This document shows positions 1 to 10,480 of a stretch of DNA of 64,000 bases, in pieces. The stretch's first letter is position 1, and every line of letters begins with the position of its first letter. The stretch spans positions 2,480,001 through 2,544,000 of the forward strand of contig NC_049562.1 of the NCBI RefSeq assembly GCF_013368755.1, read 5' to 3'. The position numbers and the translations under genes were made by a program. A model generated the notes under the pieces. It was not told the origin of the DNA and made no database searches. It worked only from the letters and a program-made list of their open reading frames with translations. The stretch is from Talaromyces rugulosus (taxonomy: Eukaryota > Ascomycota > Eurotiomycetes > Eurotiales > Trichocomaceae).

Positions 1-647
1 TCATTACAGAAATTCTCAACTACGAGAAGTATTTGATATTGCTCCGATATCTGGATCATTTATATCCGGATTAATTCAATTTGGTTGGCAAGTCTTGCCT
101 GTTTCTGTTTATGTCCTTGTCTTGATTATTCATTTGTTTTATTTATTTCCTTTTACTCTGGGCATAACAAGGAGCGTCTTGTGCCACTAGCAAAATTTTT
201 TTTCTCTTTTCCTTTTTTCTGAAAGCATAGAATATCTGTAATGAATGAGATAGACTTTCAGCGGCCGTCCTGTGTGGACAACTTCACTCTAGTCCATCTA
301 TATATAAGATGGTGTAGCTTCAATGTTATTTTTATATATTTATGTAGTTGATGACTTAGTCTGCTAATATATTATAATTAGATGTAAAATGTTTAGAGAG
401 CTAGGTATTGCTAATTTCTCAGTGATCACTTTATAACTATCCCCTTGGTACGGTACAGGCTGCAACAGTGACGCTGGTTACTTCCCATAAATGATGAATT
501 TACCATAAGTTGTAATATAATCTATCTTGCTTTAGGGCTAATAGAACGCTTTGTCTTCTATTCGGCCTACTAGGTTTAGGATCTAACTCTCTAATAATAC
601 AAATAAAAATAAACTAGGAATTTCCTGCTCAATCTAATCTTTTTCGC
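1..647. other. AT-rich intergenic sequence
   Basis: No reading frame of convincing composition on either strand. The sequence is AT-rich with short T runs and lies downstream of the HNH-type gene on the minus strand, so its right end probably holds that gene's 3' untranslated region. Nothing else recognised. Confidence 0.6.
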
Positions 648-1925
648 TCACTCATCCGCGTAAACGTCCTCCTCCCCTTCATCCTCGCTTTCATTGTCGC
701 TTTCATAAGCATCCTCTTCGGTCATCTCATCGGGAACCGGAGTTTCGCTGATTTGTCTGGTCAAACAATTCATTAAATGGTCGACATCTCCGGACTTCAT
801 CGATGAACCTATCATCAGATCTTGATACTCATGCCCGAGGGTGTCGACTAGTGCTTTGAGCATCTTCCTCCCGATGTATTTCCCTGGTGTAGCCCACACA
901 CGACACCCAAATTGATCATACAGGGTTAGAGCCTGTTTCTCCCCGGGCGCAGCCTTCCAAGCTCGTCTCAGTATTTGTAGACAATAGTGGAAGTACAGGT
1001 ATCGGGCTGCAGGACGGGCGTTGCTTTTGAATACGAGCTTTCTATTGTCAAGGCTTCGCCATGTCATAGAGCTGTCAGGTTCTATGACGCCATGATCTAG
1101 TTTGTGAAATGTAGAGTCGATAATCCGAATTTTGTAGTTTCGGACTTCTCCTGTGACCCAGACTCTTACTTGTTCCATTGAGAACTCATCCGGGATATCT
1201 GGAACAATCACAAATACGCCTTTATCAAATTGCTCTTCAATAGATTTGTGGATAATAATGCCATTTTTGGACGAAAACATCTCTTCTGGACGTATCTTGC
1301 CAAAAATTTCATCCATCATCTCTTGACCGTGCTTGTATGAAAATATGTGACCGGCCCTCATGTCCTTTTCGTAAAACCGGCGCTGAATAATTGGGCACCA
1401 GGCGTACCCCTCTGTATCCAAACTGTTCTGGTCTTTGAGAAGTTTCTTGCGGAAGTTATATTGTGTAGTTCCATCTCTCGCACCCTCTCCAACCCCCTTA
1501 ATATCCATGCCCGTTCTAGCGCTTGTAAATAACCTCATAAATATGCCTCTAAAGACTCCGTCGGGGGTGTTCTTGTCCGCTGCCATTGCCTCGCTGCGCT
1601 GTTTGAACCGCTGTTCTCTTTCCTCGGCTGCGCGTATTTTCGAGAAGAGGTCTTTGGCAGCCTCCCGATTCTGCCATGTTTCAAAGTCACCCTGGAACTG
1701 CGAAAAAGAAATATCGGAGGCAATGCGCAATCTCTCCAGGGTTTTGCTTTCTGCACGCGAGGCTCCGCTGAAAAAGTCTTCGTTGAAGGTTCCGCGAGCC
1801 TTGATGTCTTTCCTTGCTTGTACCTCTTCCTCGTGGAGCCTTCGCCTTTTAGTTTCGAGATCTTTCAACTCGTCTCCTTGTCTCTTTTTAGGGATGTAGA
1901 TTCGCCAGTGATTGGGACTATCCAT
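648..1925 (-). CDS. HNH_2-type nuclease-domain protein
   Basis: Intronless gene of about 425 residues. The first true ATG (1923-1925) starts MDSPNHWRIYIPKK; the frame is open upstream but has no earlier ATG. Residues about 10-130 are highly charged and probably coiled coil. The core (about residues 174-235) has WCPIIQRRFYEKDMRAGHIF followed by NGIIIHKSIEEQFDKGVFV. This is the pattern of the fungal HNH_2 family: a Cys/His pair, then an Asn and a His in the second half, forming a beta-beta-alpha metal site. The C-terminus is a run of Asp and Glu (EEDAYESDNESEDEGEEDVY). The family is abundant and variable in Eurotiomycetes and mostly uncharacterised. Nuclease activity is inferred from the fold, not shown, and the substrate is unknown. 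It has no obvious functional link to its neighbours. Confidence 0.75.
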   Translation of the reverse strand: MDSPNHWRIYIPKKRQGDELKDLETKRRRLHEEEVQARKDIKARGTFNEDFFSGASRAESKTLERLRIASDISFSQFQGDFETWQNREAAKDLFSKIRAAEEREQRFKQRSEAMAADKNTPDGVFRGIFMRLFTSARTGMDIKGVGEGARDGTTQYNFRKKLLKDQNSLDTEGYAWCPIIQRRFYEKDMRAGHIFSYKHGQEMMDEIFGKIRPEEMFSSKNGIIIHKSIEEQFDKGVFVIVPDIPDEFSMEQVRVWVTGEVRNYKIRIIDSTFHKLDHGVIEPDSSMTWRSLDNRKLVFKSNARPAARYLYFHYCLQILRRAWKAAPGEKQALTLYDQFGCRVWATPGKYIGRKMLKALVDTLGHEYQDLMIGSSMKSGDVDHLMNCLTRQISETPVPDEMTEEDAYESDNESEDEGEEDVYADE

Positions 1926-3632
1926 GGCGGCGTATGGAAATTGGTTCTGACAGGACAAACTGATCAAGGGTTCGGGGTATGCGGAGGTGCAGTTGCTTAA
2001 TGGAGAGGCGAGAGCAGTATCGTTTTTGGTGTTATTCGAGGCAGAAAGAAACAAAAGTGATCGCTAGACAATCAACGTTGCAGTCGGCAGCACGGTTTTT
2101 GTTCACATAAGAGGCGAGGCAGCGGCTTTCTAGGCAGTAATGACGTTGTCACGCTGCCTGGGGCAGCAACAGCGTCAACACCACTCACGTGCTATAGTAT
2201 GGGATAATCAAGGTTAATAACAATGTAATCTCTAAAATAGGAGAAGAAATCTCACCCTCAAATATAGCTTCTAGTTTTAAAAAGAAAGAGAAAAGGTCCT
2301 AACCAATATATATCTAAAGTATTAATTTATATTATTAATTGTATATGATGTTAGGTATAAAGCGAAGATTTGGTATAACTACCGAAATAATCTGGGGTTA
2401 TGTAGCCGCTAATCCTAAGATGGAAACGTTTTACTACTGCCAGAAGAACGGTGGGTTCGCACCGAGACATATTATTTGGCCGTGAAAAAGGGCGAGGAGC
2501 TCAAGGCCCAGTTTTCATTGATGAGCTGGAGAGGATCAAACAAGGCTGGCCGTTTCAAGATCGGGAGGAGTTCGTTTAATGCGAATTGTTTGGTCGTGAA
2601 TCGCACGATATTAACCCCATGCTATCCCGACAACCAGCCGAGCATCTACACCAGAGCCCTCTTGAATCGGTTCTGTGACGTGATATATGATCACCTGGAA
2701 GAGGATTGCCAGAAAATAATGGCTATTATATTGACCCAAACGATCAGAATAATCTCTGATAAACCTTGACACCCATGACAAAGTCACCTACTATAGGCTC
2801 GAGTGCCAGTATTTGGGCTATGATGTCTAGAATTCTACAAACACATAGATTTGATATCAATTGATCAATTAAAATTATTTACGCACTAGTGCACTTTTAC
2901 TGTGACAGTCGTATATCCATGTACTATCATTTATTCATCCTGCATGTCCTTTTTTAAAGCACCCATTACACTTATTATTATTATTATTATTATACTGCCT
3001 GTATAGAAGCAGTCATAACGTCGTAAATCATCGTTGCTCTCGATCGGTCATCACCTCCAAACAGGGTTAGGGTAAACATCTACACGTGACTCCGTGACGT
3101 TGTGGGCCGTGGCAGTGTATACTCCTACCCGCGCTACCCCGTTGCCGCGACAACGTTGTTGACACCCCTTCCCCCCCGCCGCCCACCGCGAAGCGATCCA
3201 GCCCATGTGCCAATAGCAGCCCACGTTCGGCGTGGATAAGCACGAGATGACCAGTGGCTTGAAAGCAATGGCCATGAGGGGCGCTCGAATCGCACCAGGC
3301 CGATTGGCCATCGGGGTGGATATTCCTCACCATGGTGATGGGCCAGACCACACTGTTTATCGCCAGCGAAAGAATCGGGTTGCCTTGCGCTGGTCTTTTT
3401 TCAGTGCTGTATGCTGTGCTGTCAACCGTCAACGCTACCAGTCGAGCCTCGAAATTGTTATTCTGCGCCGTTTTAACTCGTTATATGACGTTCAGCAAAT
3501 ACATCATCGAAAAGGCTTCTATATGGGCGATAGGCAGCTTTCAACTTAACAGCACTCTGTAGAGTGCATGGTACCCCTTGGGGGCCACCGACCACCGAGT
3601 AGCAAGTGCAATACGATCGATTTCTATCCACG
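1926..3632. other. Intergenic region with promoters and a possible coding relic
   Basis: The left part should hold the 5' region of the HNH-type gene and the right part the promoter of the Kelch-type gene. Between them lie an AT-rich stretch (about 2210-2350), a possible coding remnant (2410-2769, listed separately) and an ATT trinucleotide run near 2974-2993. The several overlapping frames at 3050-3560 disagree with each other and look non-coding. Confidence 0.5.
2410..2769 (+). pseudogene. Possible orphan coding fragment
   Basis: An open frame of about 115 codons with protein-like composition runs from about 2418 (GNVLLLPEERWVRTETYY) to a stop at 2767-2769. It has no in-frame ATG near its beginning and follows a stop directly. 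No splice partner was found upstream in the AT-rich sequence. I do not recognise the family. It could be the 3' remnant of a lost gene or a chance frame. Confidence 0.25.
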
Positions 3633-6458
3633 ATGCCTTCTAGCATCTCGTTTAGCCATCACGGCTTGTTGCTGTGCAACTTGTTCGTTTCCGCCGCATA
3701 CGCGACACTCCCTTATACACCTTCCTACATATTTCCCAGCAACCGATCAAACAGCAGTCTCGCCTACGTGCTTCAGCCGAATGCAGATCAAGATGCTATC
3801 GAGTTTCTCTCCTTAGACCTATCCAACTTCAACCCCGCCAGTCCTCAATCCACCGTTCTCTACCACAGCGTTCCCTTTGCCGCGAATAATGACGGGGCTT
3901 TTATTCCCATTTTAAACACAAATGGGGTTATCAATGTCATCCAGGGTAACTGCCAAGGATCACAAGGTGCACCGCTAGTGTGGACATTCCATGCCGACCA
4001 AGACAGTCATAGTGGGAACGGGACATGGAAGTCGTTGCCGGCGGAGCAGCCGTCGACAAACGGGTCCAACTTGGGATATCTTGCAAGCGGCTTTGCATTT
4101 GCATCGTCGAATGACACGTCGGCCGACCTATATACATTCGGAGGCATGTGCCCGTCCACCGACAGCACTTTGGCAGACTGGGTTTCGGCTGCGAACTACT
4201 CACAATCCATGACGCTACTTGCGCCAAACAACTCGTCTCAGCCTTCTAGCTACGGCATCGAAGACATTACACCCACCAGTCCACCTGTTGCAGAAGCCGG
4301 CTATACCGTCACGGAACTTCAGCGAGTCAGCTCCACGACTTCCACTGGCCGGAACGTTCAAGAAGGGGAGTTTCTGTTCATCGGAGGTCACACCCACAAC
4401 GCCTTTATCAACATGTCGACCATTGCTTTGTTCTCTCTTCCCCAGGCCGGATGGACATATATTCCAGTTGACCTGGATGACGGTTCTCCTAGGACTGATC
4501 TGGCCGTTCGTGACACTCAAGTCGAACCGAGATCTGGACATACCGCAGTGATATCTTCGGATGGGAGCAGGATCGTTATCTTTGGTGGATGGGTCGGTGA
4601 TACAAACACACCAGCCAATCCGCAGCTCCTCGTTCTCGAAGTTGGTGAAGACTACGGTGGCTCGGGTGAATGGACATGGACAGTTCCACAGCCCATTGGA
4701 TCTGGTCCATCGCAAGACTCTGGGATTTTTGGGCATGCAGCAACTATGCTGGATGGAGATGTGATGATGATATCAGGTGGTTACACCATTTCAACGGCGT
4801 CGACAAACTCAAAACGGGACTCGTCGACTTTTGAGACCAACTCTCAAGTTCATCTTTACAACGTAACCTCGAATGCTTGGACATCGACATACACCCAGCC
4901 CAACTCGCAGAATGCCGGGTCGGGACAAGGGACAGGTAGTGCTCTTGATTCTTCTGGAGAAAAGGCTGGCCTCGGAATTGGGGTCTCCGCCGCAGCCATT
5001 GCGGTTATCGGAGTTGCTTACGTGGTGTGGTCAAGGAAGCGTTGGAACCATCGTCGACACAGAGACAAGGAGCTACGAAAGCTAGCTTTTGGGGCCGAGC
5101 GTTCGAATATCTGGAGTGATCAGGGAATTGAATCCAGTTACCGGAACCCAGAGGACGACAGTGTACGCAATTCTATTCTCGAAAACCTGTACTCTTCGGG
5201 CCAAAGTCATCACTACAGCGCGGTGCCGGGCCCTGGGACCCAGGGCCCCATACCCGAAGCAGAGAGAACCGGGTTACTCTACGAAGTCCCTAGTCCAACA
5301 AGAGGTCTTCGAAGGAACTTAACAGGCCGCCCACAGCGAGTTCAGTCTGCAGGTTGGTACGATGAAGCCAGGACGGGCTATGGAGCTGGATCTATTCACC
5401 CCATTGACGAACGTGACGAATACGAAACATCGCCAGAGGCTGAGGAAAGGGAAACGGGCCGTCAAACTCCTAGAATGACAGAGTTATCTGATCCCTTTGC
5501 CGACCCCGGATCTCCTTCTCGTGTGCCGCTGATTACTTTCCCTGAAAGTCCGGTAATGAAGCAGCAAGGGTCGGATAGTATGTCGGTACGCTCAGAGGGA
5601 GCTCGCAGCGCATCACCTGAGAAAAGCGAGAGAACGAATTCCAGCTTGTCCGAGGCATCCATTTCCAACCTGTCCGACACTTCCATACAGCGGTCTCATA
5701 TTGGGTCAATAAGAGGAAGACACCTTCTTCAGTCTGCCATTCCAATTCTGGAGCCATCTAATCACGAAACCACTGCCGCAAGTGGACGCAATTCACCCGA
5801 AAAATCTCCCGGTCGAGCAGAGCGTTTAGAAAGCGACAGTGTGCGATGGCCATTTGACCGATCCGGTACAGTCGACTCTTTCTCAACCTCGTCGAGCCGA
5901 CGCAAACAATCACATCTGGAAGGGGAGACTCTTCTCGGGTCTGCTCCGGAGTGGTCTACACCGCCAGAATCCCCTACACGATCACTAGAATCAGAACACA
6001 AGCGCGGTGGGTCGACATGGATGGGTAGTCTTCGAAAGACACTTTCAAACGCGAAGAAAGCTGCTACATCCATGCACTCTAACACTTCTGATAATAATAA
6101 CAACAACGCCGCCGCCGCATCAGAAAAGGCACCGTCTCCTGAACCCGGGCCATCAACAGCCAGACGACCATCCAACGCCTCTATAGCACATTTACAGCGC
6201 AGACAAGGACCGAGAGACTGGGCTATTGATGGCCGACAATCACGGAGTAGTGTCATGTCACTCTCACACACCGACGACGACGACCCTTTCGACGACGAGG
6301 ACGATGACTGGGACGTCGAGGCTGCAGTTGAAGGACGACTAGTTCAGATTACTTATACGGTGCCCAAGGAAAGACTACGAGTAGTCAATGCCGGTGTAGC
6401 TGACCGCGTCACTGTGGATGATGAGTCCGATAAAGAATCCAGAGCATCTGTCGGTTAG
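3633..6458 (+). CDS. Kelch/galactose-oxidase-like single-pass membrane protein
   Basis: Intronless, about 941 residues from the ATG at 3633 (MPSSISFSHHGLLLCNLFV). That start gives a clear signal peptide ending near YATLP. Residues about 30-430 form an N-glycosylation-rich ectodomain with Kelch-like glycine pairs (FLFIGGHTHN, IVIFGGWVGD, MMISGGYTIS), as in a beta-propeller. One hydrophobic segment follows at about residues 446-468 (GLGIGVSAAAIAVIGVAYVV), then a basic stop-transfer stretch (WSRKRWNHRRHRDKELRK). The roughly 470-residue cytoplasmic tail is Ser/Pro/Glu-rich and disordered, with an Asn/Ala low-complexity patch and a DDDDPFDDEDDDWD acidic patch. Known fungal relatives are uncharacterised cell-surface proteins; a role in wall or polarity signalling is only inference. 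Confidence 0.85.
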   Translation: MPSSISFSHHGLLLCNLFVSAAYATLPYTPSYIFPSNRSNSSLAYVLQPNADQDAIEFLSLDLSNFNPASPQSTVLYHSVPFAANNDGAFIPILNTNGVINVIQGNCQGSQGAPLVWTFHADQDSHSGNGTWKSLPAEQPSTNGSNLGYLASGFAFASSNDTSADLYTFGGMCPSTDSTLADWVSAANYSQSMTLLAPNNSSQPSSYGIEDITPTSPPVAEAGYTVTELQRVSSTTSTGRNVQEGEFLFIGGHTHNAFINMSTIALFSLPQAGWTYIPVDLDDGSPRTDLAVRDTQVEPRSGHTAVISSDGSRIVIFGGWVGDTNTPANPQLLVLEVGEDYGGSGEWTWTVPQPIGSGPSQDSGIFGHAATMLDGDVMMISGGYTISTASTNSKRDSSTFETNSQVHLYNVTSNAWTSTYTQPNSQNAGSGQGTGSALDSSGEKAGLGIGVSAAAIAVIGVAYVVWSRKRWNHRRHRDKELRKLAFGAERSNIWSDQGIESSYRNPEDDSVRNSILENLYSSGQSHHYSAVPGPGTQGPIPEAERTGLLYEVPSPTRGLRRNLTGRPQRVQSAGWYDEARTGYGAGSIHPIDERDEYETSPEAEERETGRQTPRMTELSDPFADPGSPSRVPLITFPESPVMKQQGSDSMSVRSEGARSASPEKSERTNSSLSEASISNLSDTSIQRSHIGSIRGRHLLQSAIPILEPSNHETTAASGRNSPEKSPGRAERLESDSVRWPFDRSGTVDSFSTSSSRRKQSHLEGETLLGSAPEWSTPPESPTRSLESEHKRGGSTWMGSLRKTLSNAKKAATSMHSNTSDNNNNNAAAASEKAPSPEPGPSTARRPSNASIAHLQRRQGPRDWAIDGRQSRSSVMSLSHTDDDDPFDDEDDDWDVEAAVEGRLVQITYTVPKERLRVVNAGVADRVTVDDESDKESRASVG

Positions 6459-6833
6459 AGTTGCATTTGGTTTTGCTTTTCTATTCTATGGATGTTTTCC
6501 TGTTCATTTATATTTGTTCGTTTCAGTTTGTAAATACTTTTTGTCCGCTCGTCTTTTCTGGAACTCTTCATGATTTTTTGTTCGTGAGTGGAAACGATTG
6601 ATGGGTGGATGTGTTGATGTGTCATGGAACCAGCCATGCCTTTTTTTCTCATCATGTATAGCATTGAATTTTGGAGGAGTTTGTTTGGGCATGTATTTAG
6701 GGCTTTGTGTAGTAGTATATATGAATGACCTAAGTTATCAATTCATGTTGGTTTGAAGAGTGCTCTAGATTTCTAGGAACTAGATGTTATATTTATTTAC
6801 ACACTATATTGATATATATATACATGTATATAT

Positions 6834-8366
6834 TCACACAGAAACCCCAAATTTATGACACACAAAATCAGTAACAAGCTCGACAACCTGCTCTGTCGGT
6901 TCAAGCAGTCCATCATCAATAGACACGACAGTCTGAAGAACGTCATTCCAGGCCTGTCTGTCCATCTCATGCAAGTTTTTTCCGTTGAGCAATTGCTGAC
7001 TCTGGCTCTCTTGCTGTTTGGCGATTTCCGCATCAGAAGATGTGGATATCGAGGTTTCGACGATGGAGCCTTTTTTGGCTCGGATGGATATTTTTGTCTA
7101 TTTTTCTTTCGTTAGTTTTTCGGTCTCCCTTTTTTTCGGAGGGTGTGTGGAGATTGATCTTACCGAGTGAGGAAGAGATGATGGCAAGGGAGGTCGATCG
7201 CGGGGGTCAGCTTCGGTGGGAAAGGTCGAGAATGTGAATTCCGGTGTTTGCAGGAATTTAAAATCGAGGGACTTTTTTTTCAGTTGTCAGTAAAAGGATA
7301 GCAAGGGTTACTAAGGGTTACTAAGTACCTGCAACATTGAAGTGATTGTTTGGATATCCGGTATCTCTCGGACGAGTGCTTCTCCCACAGTGCCCGCAAC
7401 CCAGTCATCGCCCACACGCAGCTGCTCGTCCTGCTGCGGAGAATCCTTAGTCTGCGCGAGTACTTTGTCTCCCGTTTGGTACAGGCGAGAAAATTCGTCT
7501 ATTATGCTGGATATCACTGCTTCGATAGAAAAGGGGCCGCTGAGCGCCGACGACACGTTTCCAACGGGGGACCGGACGCTGCCAACACCCTTTGCGAGGA
7601 TGTACGGTCGAGCAGGAGACCTGAGAAAGGCGCCTAGATTGTGGACATTGGGCGAGTCCAGCAGACAGGTTCCATGGTGCAATGCCCGACTGCGCGTGAG
7701 TTTGAACGCCGAGCCGGATATTTTCAGTGCTTGCGGAATCACAGCCTCATCTGGCGGCGGGTCCTGGCTTCCTGCGGTGGCTGTTTGTCGCGCAGCTTTT
7801 TCTTTTGGTTGTTGGGTCAAGACAATGTCGTGTCTTTCGTTGACTTTGGCGTTGACGGCGCCAATGCGCTGCAACGCGCGCGCAACCATTTCTGCATGTC
7901 GGTCTCGCGTGAAAACATCCCGGGGACAAATGACGCTGTAATTCAGATTGCCGCCATCGTGAAACACCGCTCCACCGCCAGAATGCCGTCGAACGTATAG
8001 TACATTGTCAATTGGGGTTGTAGAAGAAGTGGTGGCCTGTTCCGGCGAGCCGTGTTTGGCCAGCGACCCAAGATTCGTCTCGAGCCAGGGGTTTTGGTTT
8101 CTGCCAATTACCACGCAAGGTCGATTGACATATAGAAAAAGCACATTTGAGTCCTCGGGTGTCTTCTGAAGGAGGTATTGCTCGATTGAGAGGTTCACGA
8201 ACGGATCTTGTGACAGCGAGCGGTAAATCTGGTGTTTGGACGAGCTGCGATTAGCTACCTCGGCAAAGTGCGACAGGGAAGATATTGCTCGCTGCGAGCG
8301 TGAGCGCGGGCTCTGGCAGACTATCCGGCGATAGAACATGCATGGCGAGAGCCGTGTTGGACGCAT
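6834..8366 (-). CDS. Lipoate-protein ligase A (mitochondrial)
   Basis: Attaches lipoate, via lipoyl-AMP, to E2 and H subunits of mitochondrial 2-oxoacid dehydrogenases and the glycine cleavage system. Three exons: 7329-8366, 7164-7271 and 6834-7097. Introns are 7272-7328 and 7098-7163, both GT-AG and in frame, giving about 469 residues. The N-terminus is Arg/Ser-rich and looks like a mitochondrial presequence. The BPL/LplA domain shows [10 protein letters not shown], the [12 protein letters not shown] core and a later lysine in [19 protein letters not shown]. The C-terminal accessory part, [15 protein letters not shown], is supplied only by exon 2; without it the protein would look truncated. 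The ATG at 8366 was chosen; the next Met (MFYRRIVC) is an alternative. The gene diverges from chorismate synthase across about 350 bp. Confidence 0.9.
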
Positions 8367-8714
8367 TGATGGCTGGGCCTGTCTCAACGCGAGGCCGTCA
8401 TGCTGAATGATGATGCTAAATAATATTAATTTGTCTATGGTCTGACTGTATCGCGCGCACTAGACCAGCCGTCATCGCTGGCGCTAGTCCTTATTAGGTA
8501 TAGTCTCTATCCACAGCTCCGAAAACGAGCGTTTTTGGTGGGATGCGCTCGGTGTGACTCTTATCGCAACAAGTACTCCACCGTCAGCTTATTCTTTATA
8601 TACGAGGGGTCTCCCTTGCTGTAACACTTTGACTCTGCTTACTTTTACGCTCTCTCGTTTCCTCTCCGGTTCATTGTCTTCACAACACACACATACACAG
8701 ATTCGTTTGCGAAG

Positions 8715-10093
8715 ATGTCGACGTGGGGCGACTACTTCCGAGTCACCACGTAAGTTGGGCATTTTTTCCCCCTCAAATTTGCTGGCTTCATCTGACAGTC
8801 GACATTAGCTATGGCGAGTCTCACTGCCGCTCAGTCGGCTGCATCGTCGACGGCTGCCCCCCGGGCATGGCTTTGACTGAGGATGATATCCAGCCTCAAA
8901 TGACCCGACGGAGACCAGGCCAGAGCGCTCTTACCACGCCACGCAATGAAAAGGATCGAGTTGAGATCCAGTCGGGGACAGAATTCGGCTTTACTCTCGG
9001 CACGCCCATTGGCTTGATTGTTCGCAATGAGGACCAACGGCCCAAGGATTATGGCGGCAGCACAATGGATCTGTATCCTCGCCCTAGCCATGCCGACTAC
9101 ACCTACCTTGAGAAGTACGGAGTCAAGGCTAGCAGTGGAGGAGGTCGCAGCAGTGCCCGCGAGACTATTGGTAAGGCGATTATCTGACCTTTTTTGCTTT
9201 GGTCAGATCTGTATATACATATAAGGAACAAAACGCTAACCTGTCCAGGCCGTGTTGCCGCGGGTGCCATTGCTGAGAAATACCTGAAACTCGCCCACAA
9301 TATTGAGATTGTCGCCTTTGTTTCGTCCGTGGGAAATGAGCATCTTTTCCCTCCATCCGCGGAGCATCCTTCGTACTCGACGAATCCCGAATTCTTGAAG
9401 CTAATCAAAAATATTGACCGCCAAACCGTAGATGAGCACGCGCCAGTCCGATGCCCCGACACAGACGCTTCTGCGCGCATGACCAAGGTAATTGAGGACT
9501 TCCGCGACAATCACGACAGTATCGGAGGCACCGTGATGTGTGTGATTCGCAACGTTCCGGTTGGTCTGGGTGAGCCCTGTTTCGACAAGCTAGAAGCACA
9601 GCTGGGTCATGCTATGATGAGTATCCCGGCTACCAAGGGCTTTGAAATCGGTTCTGGGTTTGGCGGCTGTGAGGTTCCAGGATCAATCCACAACGATCCT
9701 TTCATCGTCGCTCCAGAAGTTCCCGAGAACGCGGCCGGCGCTGGAGACGCGAACAAGAAGCGATTGGCCACAAAGACAAACAATTCTGGAGGAATCCAGG
9801 GTGGCATCAGCAACGGTGCCGATATTTACTTCCGTATCGCTTTCAAGCCTCCTGCCACTATTGGCCAGGCTCAGACGACCACTACCTATGACTTCACAGA
9901 AGGCACGCTCGAGGCCAAGGGCCGCCACGACCCTTGCGTTGTTCCTCGCGCTGTGCCAATCGTCGAGGCCATGTCTGCACTTGTGATCATCGATGCTCTG
10001 ATGGCACAAAAATCTCGCGAAGCTTCAAAAAGTCTGCTCCCACCGTTGCCCACAACTTTGCCGCTTCGGCCTGAGGCTACCAACAGTCAATGA
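8715..10093 (+). CDS. aro2: Chorismate synthase
   Basis: Last step of the shikimate pathway: 5-enolpyruvylshikimate-3-phosphate to chorismate, needing reduced FMN. Three exons: 8715-8749, 8809-9170 and 9249-10093, giving 413 residues, the usual length for fungal Aro2. The first exon has only 35 nt ([11 protein letters not shown]). Family signatures are intact: [19 protein letters not shown] near residue 13, [19 protein letters not shown] across the second intron, and [20 protein letters not shown] toward the C-terminus. The fungal enzyme is usually bifunctional, carrying its own flavin reductase activity; that is family knowledge, not visible here. It shares a short divergent promoter with the lipoate ligase gene. 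Confidence 0.97.
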
Positions 10094-10480
10094 ACTCGCC
10101 GTGAGCATATTGCATAATGCAGAGTGTTCACCTCCAAAAATAGTAGCTTTATACATTTTCGTACAGAATATTGGCATTTTGCAGTTCTTGTTGATACTTT
10201 GATAGACCCGGGTTCCGGATATAGATACTCACTGCCTTGCTTTATTATTTTTTTTTAAAAGCTAGCTTTTGACAAGAAAAGTATGAGAAAAATGAATTTG
10301 CATGATACACCGGTTTTATTACTATCGATTAAATATACTTAGTCTAGTATAGATGGTCCTGTGATATCACCAAATAGACTAATCATACTCTCAAAAGGAT
10401 AGTCCGGAAAGCCTGTGACAAAGGTCAAATCCTGAGAAATATAGTCAGCGTAGTCAACAAAATCCACTAAAAAGGTATCA
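10094..10480. other. Convergent 3' region and cut-off regulator tail
   Basis: Lies between the stops of chorismate synthase (+) and the Zn2Cys6 gene (-). The minus-strand part 10339-10500 is not ordinary untranslated sequence: it reads as an acidic, aromatic protein tail (DDTFLVDFVDYADYISQD) in a frame shifted from that of the regulator. See the finding on its C-terminus. Confidence 0.6.
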
